Assembly: GCA_029851415.1 (NCBI GenBank)
Contig: CM056742.1
Span: 188,771,344-188,835,343, forward strand
DNA from: Eretmocerus hayati
Taxonomy: Eukaryota; Arthropoda; Insecta; Hymenoptera; Aphelinidae
Direction of reading: 5' to 3'
Length of the DNA: 64,000 bases
Both the position numbers and the translations under genes were made by a program. Shown here piece by piece: positions 46,444 to 60,109 of the stretch (the stretch's first letter is position 1; the number at the start of each line of letters is the position of its first letter). The notes beneath the pieces are model-generated. The model was not told the DNA's origin, did no database searches, and was given only the letters and a program-made list of their open reading frames with translations.

Positions 46444-47122
46444 GATGTACATCGTACGAAGATATATTTATTCATCAGTCTTGAGATAGATTGCTATTCC
46501 TCACAAATTCATCTGCTCTCAGAAAAAGTGTGGGCAAGGCTGACAGGTCTTGCAAGATTCATTCCTAAAATGATTGTATTCTAGTGTTGCAAATGACAGA
46601 ATATTCTCTCAAAAACCTGATGAATCAACTCTTTTTCTAACTAGGATTGGGAATATCCGAATGTAAGTGGATATAAATGGAGAGAGCCAATTCAAGAGAC
46701 GCGAATGGCCTCCAATTTACCCAGATACATTCTTCGTTGGCCGAGAAGTACCGAAAAATTCAATAATGAAAATTGGAGCAGAAGATTCAGAACAAATCTA
46801 AACTTTTTACCTGAAGTGTATAATCCAGAAATGATGGTTCAGTGACTTTCATCGTTGAGTGTGCACTTTCGTATGAAACGATTCTTGTTGAGAGTTCATT
46901 CATGTACGGGATGTCCTATGCAAACGTGAATGAGATAATATAAAGAGAAATTTGAAAGTAACAATCAAAATGTTGGCGGGCTAAGTCATGTAGCAAAACC
47001 AATTTCCACAAATACAGAGTTTCAGTTTGATTCATAGTTATGATGCTTTTCCGGGCGTCGCGCATCGAGGGTTCCACACGGAACGGACTAACTTTGAATT
47101 CAGATAACGTTCAATTAAAGGG

Positions 47123-47160
47123 TACGCGTGGGCCATGTATGCATGGATGGCCACGCGTGA
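47123..47160. repeat. Short stem-loop (ACGCGTGGGCCAT)
   Basis: GTACGCGTGGGCCAT and ATGGCCACGCGTG form a short imperfect stem with a small loop. No function is assigned. Confidence 0.4.
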
Positions 47161-47990
47161 ATTCAATTTGAGCTGCGCTAGCCTTGCTTGCTCGGTACTT
47201 TTCATGCGTGATAACAATTGCCCTTGGCTCTTCTACATTCATACCGCCAGAATTTATATAGAGGTGTAGCTTTTACAGAAAATGAATGTTATGGTTCAAC
47301 TAATTGAAACAGAGGAAATGCTCAGTGGTATTTCAATTTAAAAAATTCAGTGCAATAGTTAGTGTTTGCTCTTTGCAATTGACCAGTCAAAGTTAATATC
47401 GTCGTGTTTATGCAGTGTGACTCCCATTTTTGCTTTGTCAACAGCTTAAAATTCTTCAATATTTTTGGTACACACGGAGGAGAATCGAGACTCCGATAGG
47501 CAATTTTTCAGCATTTCGCATTTGCGGCAAAGATCTTCAAATGATAGCATTTATAACTTGAGACGATTGAATATCTTGCTCTTCAAATGATCGAAAGTGA
47601 AATTCCTTCGGCGCTCTTTTTTCGTATTACAAAAGTACGAATCCAGGTAGGAGGCACTTCGAGTCTTCGACGTCTTCTTTATTCGGAAGAGCTGCAACAA
47701 TTGATGGATCCTCTTAGGGAAAATTTCAGAGAGGCACACAAGCTAGTTCAAACCGATTTGAATCTTTAAAACGTGATTTGCGACTCCGACCGGACTATAA
47801 TATTCCAATATACTTATGTATTCAAAATCACATTATTGTCATTAAGGGAGTACAATGTTGATTTTGAATGTCTTCATTATTCTGGTAGTTACTGATGTTT
47901 TTGTTAATTAAACTGTTTCATCCAAGAAAGCGGAAACTGGAAAAAATTCACATTTGGAGTTTTTCCAACCATTGATGCGTAGACACAGTA

Positions 47991-48446
47991 CACTGTAAAA
48001 AATCGGTTCACTTTTCACCAAATTGGCAACCACCTGGCTAGAAAGGCTACCAGGTGATTGTCATCTCAACCACTGGTTGCCTACCCAGAAAATCCAATCA
48101 ATGGTTGACTTTTTCCCACCGCGACTGTATGGGGATGAATACGGGACCCACGAGATTGCGGTAGATGGTGGTCCTGGGTTGACACTTTTGGGTCAGTGCA
48201 ATTGTTAATTTCTATTTGTTCAATAAGAACACGGAGAGATTTGTTTTTCTGACCTAAAAGTGTTGACCGCAGACCACCATCTACCAATCTCATGGGTCCC
48301 GTATTCATTCCTTTATTCGCTGTGGGAAAAAAGTCGACCAGTGGTTTCCGCCAAAAGACGACCAGTTGGTTGATTTCCCTCAACCAGTGGTTGAGGGAAA
48401 ACCGCAACCAATTGGTTACAGTTTTTCCGACAAATTTGTTACAGTG
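47991..48446. mobile_element. MITE with CACTGTAA ends and long hairpin
   Basis: Left CACTGTAAAAAATCGG and right TTACAGTG are inverted, with TA at the left flank and a diverged CA at the right. Internal arms (about 48060-48205 and 48240-48400) form a long hairpin with TAGATGGTGGTC and its complement. The termini resemble those of the 7052-7649 MITE. Confidence 0.7.
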
Positions 48447-48791
48447 CAGAAATAGAGGGAAAAATTTCCTGGAAGATTTGAAAGTGTTGAAGTATTACGA
48501 CGAATCATGCTCATAATGGCGCGACAAGGTTTGTTTTGTGAATAGGTGATAAGAGGAAGCTCTAGTTCTTTCGAGGTAGAAAAATCTCGCGCTCGTGATG
48601 AACTGCTAGCTCTGTAGCAAAGTTTCACATAATATTGGATCACTTGTATCACACAGAGGATGTTCAGAATTATGTGTGCTTGTGGGAATCGGAGCTGTAC
48701 TACGTTTCAGCGTCAATTTTCTGGAGAGACATACTAAAACGACGGCAGGAGTGTGTAACTGCGTGGCAGGTAGCTGAAGTGTGTCATATCG

Positions 48792-48822
48792 CTCATAACG
48801 CAATCGATGATTGCGTTATGAG
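48792..48822. repeat. Perfect 14-bp inverted repeat
   Basis: CTCATAACGCAATC, a 3-nt spacer, and its exact complement form a compact stem-loop in otherwise unique sequence. Confidence 0.7.
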
Positions 48823-51283
48823 ATTAGATTCTGAGAGAATTAGATTCTGAGACTGAATCGTTCTGGAGGAGTGGTGCATTAGGTGCAAGGATACGACCTT
48901 GGTTATGGGACGTCCTGGCGAAGGACTTGCTGACGCGCCATATCAACCCGACTATCTGCATTCAAGCTTGCACCGCATGATGCATTATTACATGCTATAA
49001 TTGATCCACCACATCATCTGCCTTTGCTTACAAGCTTGATGGCCCGTTGTGACCCACGCAGATTGTGCTCTATCCGAGTTAGTTTATCGGTCGATGATTG
49101 AGCTCACTTGCAAAACCATCAGAATATAATCCAAGCAAAGCTGCGAAACGAGTTGATGCATACAGATTGGGCTATTGCAACGGTAACGAAGCTCGCCGAG
49201 TCTCCTTCTCATACCCATGCGCAACCGCTTTAGCTGGAGCAAAATTGATATTGGCCTGTGTGGGTGGATTGGGTTGTACAGTCAACCGAACACAAGGCAA
49301 AGTAACTATTATATCGGCTTTCAGATGACCTTGCATTATGTGTTCGCAGGATCGAGCGATATTATGTATTCCTGCATTGTATAACTTGATTCGACGAATT
49401 TTGATAATATATAATTGTCTGGGTGGTGTACAGTCAGTTCGAGATTCTGACCAAGCTCTTGCATATGAAAATAATAGCATGCGTTCAAATTTAAACCATG
49501 TGATGACGATTGTGCCGTTCTTATCTGCTAATGAAACCACAAGAGTTTACGTGAGTTGGTTTCAAAGTTAATGACCGTATAGGATAATTTGGACCGCAGG
49601 CAGTTTCATGCGGATTCTATGATTTCTGTGGATGACAAAACAATTCACATTTTTTTGAAAGTTCTTTCGTTTTGCAATCATAGTTCAAAGATCCGCCGGA
49701 TAAAATTTCAGATTATTTGACAGTCTCTTCTGAAATTCAGTTTATTCTTTATCTCGCTCCCTTGGCTTTTATAGACTGGAAAGCATTCTCCCAGCTCTTC
49801 TACCGATGGGTACCATATATGTGTCTTATTTTGGCAACTCTATGCACAACAAACGCCCACCCTTCCCCCGATGTTTTTTTTTTCTATTGAGACATATTTC
49901 TTAAAGAGTGAAGGTTTCTTGAATGTGATCAGATCCAAAGAGCGACAGCAACAAATTCTTGAGATGATACAGCCACAATGATTCGATTGCTGAAAAAAAT
50001 GATGAATTTGATAGATCACATGAGGAATATTGAGCATGAAATCAAAGTGTCACTGAAATATTGCTGAACCTGGAGAATGACATGTCCCAGCTCTTTTTCA
50101 TGGATAAGTATCGCACAAGCCATGCGCATAGTGAGATTGAACATAATTTGGACTTTGTCGCCCCAGAGACAAGATATACGGTCCATTACATCGAATAGGA
50201 CGTAAGATGGCTGTGACAATAAATCCTTAAATGGGCCACCGTCATTCTCGATACTCGCGTGGCGGACTATCCGACCATTTCAATATCTCCGCCGCAAGCT
50301 CTCTTGTATTGCCACGTAAATATTTGATCAAGTCACACGTACACTCATAGACATGGCTCGGAGAAGCATCCTTTTATAAAACTGTAATTCTTTAGCAAAG
50401 CAGCACAGTGTTATCGCCAACTACCGCATACCAAATCCAAATGCATTGATGGAAATATGGGAAATTGGAAAAAGTAAGAGATAATGTCGTGAAATATGTA
50501 ATGGATTTTGCCCTCGATACACTATTGGTAAATCCTAAAAGCTCGAGCACTCGTATACTTACTTCTATGTGTGGACTCCAAGGGGCTTGGCTAGAGAAAC
50601 AATTTTGATGATGCATGGGCTACAAAAGCACTCGTTGTAAAAACCTCCTATCGAGTATTCATACAATTTGCCAATCACTCCAGAATCTCGAAGCCCCATT
50701 CCAAACTATGCATTTGGCATGAATTGCTCGACTAATAAATGTACACATGAAACATTGTCGATTTCTTTACCATTCACGAAGCATGACAGATTGTGTTGAA
50801 TATTGATCATGTGCCGAAAGTTCATCGTGAATTTTCTATGCGCAGTATCGCAAGCTCGCTCGAGTGCAAGGTCATTTGAAACGATGGCTTTGTGTTGGTG
50901 GTAAGTATTTAAAATATCAGTCGAAGTGAATAGAATCGCAGATTGACATGCATAAGACATCACCAATTATTCGGGAAAGCACTAAAGCTACTTGCGGATG
51001 TATGCATCTGTCGAACTCCATTCCATGAAAATTTTAAGTCGTAGAGAGTATAGGGAGTTTGAGTTAGACCGCTACCTTGCGCCTAATGGTTCACGAACGC
51101 CGAGCAAATGTAGCACGAATTCGCGGAATCCCATGTGAGTGGGAGAAAAGCTTCGAGTGAGCTCTTATACTTTTTTGCGTGCGATTTGACTGGCCAGAGT
51201 AGAGTTCTTTACTTCTTAATCCGTGTGTACGAGCAAATGATCGTGAGTTGTCCAGATCAAATTAGCTCACATCCAGCTAATTA

Positions 51284-52119
51284 AGGTAAGTGTACCCAAC
51301 TTGCCCCCCTTATGCCATTTTCTTAAGAACTCTGGCCCATCTCAATATTTTTAGACGTACCTTAGTTCACTTTGAAGCTTGTCTCATGACCTTCAGAATG
51401 AATTGGAGTACATTCAATTTGGACCAACAGGAGCCAAACTGTTCTAATTCTCCCAAAAGATGATTCTTGAGAGTTTACAAAAGTGTGTACCCAATTCGCC
51501 CCCATCATTTAAAACGATGTAAATCGGCGATGAAATGCGAAAAATGGCTTTGATCCGTTTTGATCACCGTACAGCGGCATTTGTAGCTTTTAGCTGGCCC
51601 AAAACACTGTTACCAACCTCTTTTGATGCGGTGAACACGTTCTGAGTGGTATAAAAAGCCATTCTGCACGCCTCTCCAAGATGATTATATGGGGGCATGT
51701 TGGGTACATTCCGATGTCGGACTTCTTGTTTCTCAAATCATCTCCGTGTTTTGTACATAAAATCGCTCTGAATCAGAGTTTCGCAACTCTGAAGAGCGTA
51801 TTTTGAAGGCCCTCTGACAAGGAATCGAATGCGCTAAGGTGCGTGGAGATTGGTCGAATGAAAATAAATTTGCACTGATTTTAGTGAACGTGATTTCCTC
51901 GGTGATTTCTTAGCCGTACAAACACGAAAAATGGAAAAAATCACTTGAATTTTTCTGGAGAACGTAGAAATGATCCGGGGTCGATGCAAACAACGTATTT
52001 TCTCATATTTCAACATAACAAACGTAAAAAAATTATGCGGGAAGGTCCACGAGTGCCCATTTGTGAGACCGGCATATGGGGTCAAGTTGGGTACAGAGGC
52101 AAGTTGAGTACACTTACCT
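51284..52119. mobile_element. MITE with AGGTAAGTGTACCC ends, TA duplication (836 bp)
   Basis: The ends AGGTAAGTGTACCCAACTTG and the complement ...GTACACTTACCT are flanked by TA (51282-51283, 52120-52121). Further copies of GTACCCAA near 51490 and GTTGGGTACA near 51700 and 52085 lie inside. A longer relative in the opposite orientation is at 61837-62771. Confidence 0.85.
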
Positions 52120-52329
52120 TACGATTCAACCAACAAAGCGGAGCTGCCTGCTGCAAGCGTCCCAGTGTGTAGCATCCATATTCTTACAACATAGCCGGAA
52201 ATACAACTAGACTCAATCTCTGTAATTTTTAATTTTGGACCATCGACTCACTCGATCATATGACCTCAAGATGCTCGGGGTTGAATTTGAATTCCAACAT
52301 ATGTATCAAAATGTACCAAGCACAAGCCC

Positions 52330-53349
52330 ATCTAAAACATAAAATTCCATGGACATACATGATCATGGAATCCATGAATTCCATGATCATATATGATCGT
52401 GTAGAAAATCAGGTTCAAAATTGATTGTGAAGTGATTCTGAAAAATTGTTATGGACTTTTTGGAGCTGGCGCGGCATCAATACCTCACAATATTGACCGC
52501 ACAACACCCACGAAAAATTGTTTGGAAGGCAATCTTGCACTATTAAGAGGTGAAATGGTGGAAGAAGAAAGAACAGAATCTTAATATCATTTTTCAGTGG
52601 AAGAAAAAAATTCAGTTCGCACAGTTACGCATCTAGCACAATCATATATCGCACAATTATGAATACATATGAGATTCATTAATAATTTGTTTGGAAGTTG
52701 CTGGAAATGGTATGAGTAGATCGTAGCGATAATAATATCATTCTTGCAAATTATGTAGCCGAAAATGAGTCGATCGAATTTTGTGGTTGTGAATATGATC
52801 ACTGAAAATGTAACCGACGTGCCGATTCGACATAGCCCTTTTCGAGACTCGATTATGGAATATTCAATTATTAGTTCTAGGAATCCTAACTTGATTTATT
52901 CAATATAACAAATTGGTTCACTGTGAAAATGAGTCTGGCTAATTTGACGATTATTTGATTTTCCAATTTTTCCGTTCCCAATTTGTGTGATTTTTCTAAT
53001 TTAATAATCTGAGTTGAATAATTTTTGCGAAAAGATTTTACTTAATGTATCTTCCTTAATACTCCATAAATGAATTCCGTATCCAAATTTGTAATTGTAC
53101 GAACTAAATGTGAAATCAATAAGAAATTATATCAAAATGCTGTTTTTTTTACTTTTACCATTTCACCCTGCCATAGTACGAGATCGACTTTCAGACAAGT
53201 TTTGCGGGTGTTGTGCGGTCAATATTGTGAGGTATTGATGCTGCTCCAGCTCCAAATCAGTTCATCACAATTTTTCAGGATTATAAGAATTTCGAAACCG
53301 ATTTTCTACATGATCATGTATGTTCATGGAATTTCATGTTTTAGATTGG
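52330..53349. mobile_element. Large imperfect palindrome, about 1 kb
   Basis: ATCTAAAACATAAAATTCC (left) and GGAATTTCATGTTTTAGAT (right) are inverted. Inner blocks also pair, for example TACCTCACAATATTGACCGC near 52485 with its complement near 53215, around a centre near 52840. The left arm contains a nested CATGATCATGG palindrome. Confidence 0.75.
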
Positions 53350-54834
53350 AGACCATAGTGGCTCCCGATCGACCACGGATATGGCGAATATATCCCGACG
53401 AATAAGGACAATTGCAACCACCAAAAAGCCGAATGGACCGAATTACCCGATCCGTGTGCCCGGAAAGTGATAATTTCGACGCGAGCTCTTGCTTCCCCGA
53501 CCTACAAGTACGCGTGTCCGTGTAAAATTCAGGCAAACGTGGATACATGCGATCGAAGTTGGACGTCTGATCTATGAGCAGGCAGTTCATTCGAATGCAT
53601 TTGGATCATACTTCAGTTGCCGGTCTCTATTAAATTAGCCCTCGGGGTGATCAGAGTGCAGTAAACATCAGCATATAGCTATATCTATTGGGCGTCGGAT
53701 GTCACAGAGTCGTGGGCGAGTGCGCAAAACTTGCTCTCGACGGATTCTCTGTGAAACTTTCACTGCGGCACTCTACTCTACCGGCCCTCGTTTGATTCGA
53801 ACGTGGCAGTCCCTCCGGACTGTAGGGCAGCGAAAATAGCAAAAGTAGGGGTTCGTGAATTGGGGTGTATCCGGAGTAGTTGCGAGACGCAAAAGTTGCT
53901 ACGATCGCCCATACCCGAGCCTACCCTTGATTCGGTGTGATGCTCAAACTGCGCTTGCATTCGCACTTCGATTATAGCTATGAGCAGGTGAAGCTTAGGT
54001 CACTCGTTTGCATTGTATATCCAGCCCAACGGAGCTGCTGCATCGTATTATCTCTCGTGTGGAAAATTTGCCGGACCTATGCGCTCGCAACAAACTCTGA
54101 GTTCAGCGAACGAGAGCCATGATTGCTGAGGCAGTGGCGGAGCTTGCAAGCTCTTCTGAGATGCCCAAGGTCCCATAGCCAATAATTATAGTTCACCATC
54201 AGATGTGGATTTTGCCCATTGTACAACTAATTGCGGTTGTTGGCGGATTGTGATAGCATCTTGTGGCTTATTGTATGAATTGCGACATTATCCGAATTTA
54301 GAACCGAAGCTTCAAATAAGGTGGGTTTACTGGGACCCTTGCAAGCTCATCTCCTGCCATGGTTATCTTACATTGTTTCTAGAGAGGCAGACGGTTCCTG
54401 CGTCAAAATGAATATATTATCGCATCAAATGACCATCTATCCTCGATAGATGGTTTCTGACTGGCACATTCACGGCTATATTACGAACATCGTTTGATTC
54501 CCTTATTATTACAGGGACGCTTTGTAGTAATGAAACGATAAGAGTAATTGCCATGTAAGTCACTATTGTCATTTACTCATTAACTTATCGAGGACTCATT
54601 TGGTGTGCTCTTCAGGTCGTCGTCAGCAAATCGCGTCACATCATTATCGAGTAGAATTGGCGGAGGAGTCTCAATTGGCATTCATCCATAACACATTAGC
54701 ACACATTTTCTCTTTACGTAGTCATCAGAGTTATTTGGCAGTTGAAGTTTTGCACATGCAAATTTGGTCCACGTTCCACCAATTTTAAGTTTAGTTCTCA
54801 ATAAGGTGTATACAAACCGGCTCAGCAGGAATAC

Positions 54835-55290
54835 TATAAATATTAACTAAAATAGTATGTATATTCAAAAAGTGCGAGAAGGGCGATTTGCGCACAAGGT
54901 GCCAAACGAATGTGAGAAGTTCCAAAGTGTGCGTGAAATTGACTTCTCGTGCGAGTTGGCAACGTGTCCGGAAACTCCTCGCACTATTTTTTGCAATAGT
55001 GCGCGAAGTTGTGATTAAGTGCACAACTGTCCATAATTTCGAAGACGAAGTTTCGGAGGGAGACCGGATTCAGAAGGATTATGGTAGAATACTTTGGAAC
55101 TGTGCGTGAATAGAAACACATCAGATCGAGAAGTTAATTTCACGCACTCTCCACCAGTGCGTAAATGTAAATCTGTGCGGAAAATCATTTCCGTATTACT
55201 TGACGTTTGTTAATAATGAAGAGAAGTTCCCGGGAAAGTTCCATTTTTTACAACTTCGCGCATAAGGTTGCAGAAAGACTTTTTCTTTGG
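54835..55290 (-). mobile_element. Dispersed repeat, copy 2 (inverted relative to 44815-45275)
   Basis: The reverse complement of this segment aligns with 44815-45275 across its whole length, with many substitutions. The two copies face each other across about 9.5 kb. Confidence 0.75.
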
Positions 55291-55567
55291 TTTTCTTACT
55301 AAAAGTATAACAAAAACAGACATTATGAGGATTTTATGATCGTTTTGCAAGTTTTCAAGTACAACTCGTGTCCAGAAATGTTATTATGTGGGTCTTTGGT
55401 CCCATTTCATGGCTACCGAGCGTAATTCATTGTCATCTCATTGTCACTTGTTGCCGATTGCGGGCTCCAGAGATCATATCGAAAACATCAGTTGTGTCAT
55501 TGCGCATTCGAGGAATCACAAAAATGATGCGAACGGGGCCTAAACATGCTGCAACCCTCCACCCTTC

Positions 55568-55586
55568 AAAAAAAAAAAAAAAAAAT
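55568..55586 (+). repeat. Poly(A) run of 19
   Basis: An uninterrupted A run. It could be the tail of a retroposed sequence on the plus strand or a simple microsatellite; no adjacent SINE head was recognised. Confidence 0.7.
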
Positions 55587-58500
55587 CTCGAGGATACGCA
55601 AAGATACATGAGTGACGGATGGCTATATTATCTTTACAAAGTGCTGGTATCTCTAACGAGTTCATACTTCGTACCGGACGTAGACGAGACTTGTACTCGA
55701 TGAGACTAGTACTATACACGATGATGGAGGACGAGTTGGTAAATTGAGTCGGTAAATACGTTGCGCACTGCCAACCTCTTTAATATCCGTAAAACGATAG
55801 CTAAGCCTCTGTGGGCATCGTTTATACTGCACACAGATCGATTTTTGGTACGGTACACGAGTGGATAAGGAAAAAAAAAGAAGATAATATAGGTTCTCTC
55901 GTTGAGGGGATGGGCGAAACAGGGCTAATGACTCCTCTGCTGCCTCTTTCCGCCGGACTCTGGGCAGTTTCCTCAATGGCGGAACACCAGCCGAAAAAGA
56001 GCCAACTTTGTTTTTACGATCCGCCGCGAGGATGTATAAGTAGAGACTCGCCGCAAGAGAAAAGCGTCGACAGGTGCCCAGTATCTATATAGACTGAAGC
56101 GTTTTATCTGCGGCTCTCTTGCCTCGTGAGAAACGACGGGAAAAAGAGCAACACTGACGGAGTGCAAAGCTTACTCTAGACTCCGCAAGCTCGCTAACGC
56201 GTCTTCTTTTCTCCTGCTGCTTCCCAAGCTCCGGGCCACGGTCGTTAGAGGCTTCGTGGGTAACATTTTTCACCCTCTTTTCTCTCTCTGATGCTCTTTG
56301 CAACTTTTTGAGGAAGTTGAATAGTCCGAGTAGCACCTGCAGTGCACTTGCTGACACTCAGAAAGAGGTGCAACAACTTTCACAAGAGCTGCTTCACTCA
56401 TTCCGTTTAGACGAAGTGGCTTCGAATTTTTGGCGGTCCCCAATTTTACCCGTCTGCTTCAATGACGGTCGATCATGCAAATACGATGGTCCTGGGGTGT
56501 ATTATTTGTGCAAGGCTGGGGCTCACTGAATGTAGAATTCTTGAATCGAGAAACACTCGAAGGTATGATTTGGGTCTAAATATTTTCCAGGCATCTAATG
56601 CGAGTTTTCATTCAGCCAGTATGAGAGTTGATTCCACTTGTACGCCTGTATTAAAAAAGCGATACAACCATACTTAGTTACGGAGTGCAAAACCGATTTT
56701 TTGGGGAAAGAGCAAAGAAATTGGTTCTTCACCAAATTCCGAATAATATTCGTAGAGAGTTTTTTTCCTAATGGCTTCTCGTTGATAAAATTCAGTAGCG
56801 TTGTCAAAGAATATTCGGACCCAGCGATAAAGTCGGGCACAGCTAGGAAAAATGTCCAACGAGTCCAACTCTGATGTACCTGGTGCATAGATTAGTATAG
56901 ATTTATTATTAGTATAGATTAGTATCTAGTGCATAGATTTGAGAGGCATGATGTGATTTACTTATATATTGAGACTGTGAAATTTTAGCATGCTGATGAA
57001 CAATTTCTTCGAAAAAGAATCGATGAAAACTTGTTTCCAAATTGTCCGCGTGCAAACCAAGAAATATATTCAACTAGCAAGATGTTCAATATAAGTAGAT
57101 GATTCAGAAGATCATACTAGACGATCTCGTGTATGATGGTTCAATGACATTGGAGAAGCAGTTAGAATATGGCACCCTGATTGAGTTTCGAATTCAGATC
57201 TCGAATTCAGATGTCAAATAATTCAGTAAGGGGAACGCGAGTATCAATAAGGGATCAAGAATCTGTGCCATAACAAGATCTTGACGAGGTACAAATTGAA
57301 AATTGGATCGTGGTACCCACGAGTGAGTCGTCGACGCGAAAAATCACAATATTACAGGATCGCTTCATACGTGCAGCTCGCGTGCATTTAACGAGTTTCG
57401 CGGCGTATCAGGCGAATGTTTGTGACTGCCACAGAGCTCTGCGTGTTATATAGTTGGGAGGCAAATTTCTATTCCAACAGCTCTCATACTTGTACGGGTG
57501 TACATAATCCTAGGATGGGTTGATCTGGCTTGCCCACTAGACACATTTCGCTCATTTACGATGCAGCAGTATAAACCTGTATCCTTGTGATAGACGAGCT
57601 CGTTTCCGCGGTGAGTCGGAAAGGCAGGAAATTTTGAGGTTTAAAAAAAAATTTCCTTTGTTGTGTGATTCGAGCGTACTTCCATGATCATTTTCCATGA
57701 AAAATCAAAATGTTTCGTCGCTGGATATTTTTTCGATTTTTCTAGATTAATGTTTTGAACACTTTCGTATTTTGTTACGGGCTTACGTCTCTTTGATGGA
57801 TTTTCCGTTATGGCTCGGAAGGGGTCACAATTTTAACAAAAAAGTTGTGAAATATCTTTCTGTAAGATTTTGAAGAATTTTTAAAATGATGTGCTTACAT
57901 TATTCAAAACATCAGATCCATCGCAAGTTGTTGTAAAAACTTTAGGGAGAAGTGCTGGACGTAAGAGAGCGCACTCACTTGTTTGTTTTTAAAAATTCTA
58001 CATATTTTTTGATGAAATTCATGGGTTTCGAGCCGTTACAAAAAAACCCATGAAAGAGATGAATTACCGTGAAAAAGACGAACTTTATATACCATTCATG
58101 GTGGAAAAATAAAAAAACAATTAACTTCGTTCCAAAACATACCGACGAAAGATCTTGATTCTTCTGGGGAAATGTCGTGGAGGCATCTAACATCACACCC
58201 CACAAGGAATTTTTTTGTTGTGAATCTCCAATTTTCCCGCCTTTCCAACCCACCGTGCAAGGGGTGAAAAGCGGCACTGGCAGCGATAGAGTCCCTACAT
58301 CACTCGGTTGCCTGTTTGCAAGTTCGCAAAACTCGATGACTTATCGTGTACGTACTTGTGAAACTTTTACCAACAAGTGCCAACGGGTGCGCGCGATACG
58401 AAAATTCTATACTTGTTGGAGTTGATGGCGAGTTCGCCTGATTGATCGGCAGACGTGTGAGTTTGAGCGAGGCTAATTAAGGATCTCCCTCTCTTACCCT

Positions 58501-58657
58501 ATTCGTTGCGGAGATCTAGCGACGATTATCAACTCTGGCGTGCATCGTCTACTTCTACTCTTGATGAATTCTAACTATTAATGAATTCCAACTCGAGCAG
58601 CAGCAGCAGTAGCACCAGTCGGGCGAATCTTGCCGAGTTCGACGGGAAGAGCGCGAG
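55587..58657. other. Unassigned sequence
   Basis: No supported gene was found. A short direct repeat of ATTAGTATAGATT occurs three times at about 56890-56930. Frames at 55662-55976 and 56085-56888 overlap on both strands and are not called. Confidence 0.3.
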
Positions 58658-58667
58658 TTATATATAG
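58658..58667 (+). promoter_or_regulatory. Candidate TATA box (TTATATATAG)
   Basis: TTATATATAG lies in a locally CpG-rich stretch preceded by a short CAG run (about 58598-58612). No downstream coding exon was identified, so the promoter call is tentative. Confidence 0.25.
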
Positions 58668-60056
58668 TCGGACGAGCAAACTGACGAGACGAATCAGCTT
58701 AGGATCTGGAAAAAGTTTTTCTGGAATTAAATAACGAGTCATGGTGTGAAACTAATTAGATGCGACTCCCAACTAGATGATTAGGCGATGCCCGAGCAGC
58801 ATCAGTATAGTTGGCTCGTTGATCGTGTTTTACAATTCGAATCTATCGAATCGTGATGATTTCTCGCTTACTGAGCAATAATACAGTTTGGCCTCATGGA
58901 TTCGTGTTTAGTGGGCACGTACGATGTCAGATGCGGCACTACAATGTGATGGGCATGTAATTAAATCGAACAATAGCGTGTGAAACTGATATGCGCTCGT
59001 ACTATAACCGTTCCAAATGCACTGACACGTGAGGCAACTAAAAGGACAAGCTCTATTATCCACAGCCCTCATGGGATTAGCCGATGAAACACACCAAAGG
59101 TTCAATTGTAGCTACATTGCGAGTCGTAGGCAGTCGATGATCTTGCCACAATTATTTGTAACCATCTGACATTGTCAATAGTCAACTGCAAAATGATGCT
59201 CACGCTAATTAGGTATGCCAGTTGCAACCCTGTCAAAAGGCCTCGATTCGATTGTACCCGGATAGGATTTGGATGGCAGCACCTGTGGATATTGATTACG
59301 ATATTTTGACCTGTAACCCTTGTCTGTATGTACATATTCATATCCGAATCATTCATTCTTAGAGCTGCAAATTTAAACATTTTGCGATCGTTTAGTAAGC
59401 GTAATGAGTGCCAGGCAATAGGTTGTACATGGGAAAGCAGTACGTAATTATTGGCATGCCATCGATGTCTCCCATTCAAACACGACTCAACGACTAATTT
59501 TTACTTGCTGTACATCGTGACTTGACCGTTGGTACTTGCGATTGCTTTGCCAGTGCACTTCCTGTGAGTGTGTAAAACATGTCTGACCATACTCGTCGCA
59601 CTCATACTTATACTACTGATTTTTCGAATTCACAGAACCTAATTATAAAAAACGTCTCATTTTCGAGATGACACATATAAATCGTCACAAGACTTGCATT
59701 AACAAGAAGGAAGATGTGCAAAAGTTCAGTAGAATATACATCCCATTGTTGAATTCACTCAAATCTAGCTAGAGATATATAGATATTTGGAGTAAAGCGG
59801 CTCTGTTAACGTGTGATATTTCGATGTATAATGTACAGCTGTTGCGATACTAGCTAGCCAGTTTAACATTCGTATTGACAAGAGACAAATGTCGCCCATT
59901 ATGAGCTCGTCTGTTCTCAAACCATTTGTTTACATGTAAAAGATTCTCTAAAATGTAAGCGATAACTGATTTGATCATAATTTGAATGAAAAAAATGTTA
60001 TGTGATGGTTTTTAGTGTTTTGATTGTGAATTCCTGTGTGAATATCTGTTGTAGAA

Positions 60057-60109
60057 GTTCACCCTGACGAGGTCTACAAACCCTGGTAGATGAAACGTCG
60101 AGAATGAAC
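60057..60109 (+). ncRNA. Hammerhead-ribozyme-like motif (tentative)
   Basis: Between the complementary ends GTTCA (60057) and TGAAC (60105) lie the core-like boxes CTGACGA (60064) and GAAAC (60092), separated by a GTCTAC/GTAGAT stem. This order matches the catalytic core of hammerhead ribozymes, which occur in Penelope-like retroelements. The first base pair of stem II and stem III are poor, so it may be a decayed or coincidental match. Confidence 0.25.

Noticed and set aside
59102..59479. 125-codon minus-strand ORF
   Set aside because: No recognisable features; expected by chance.
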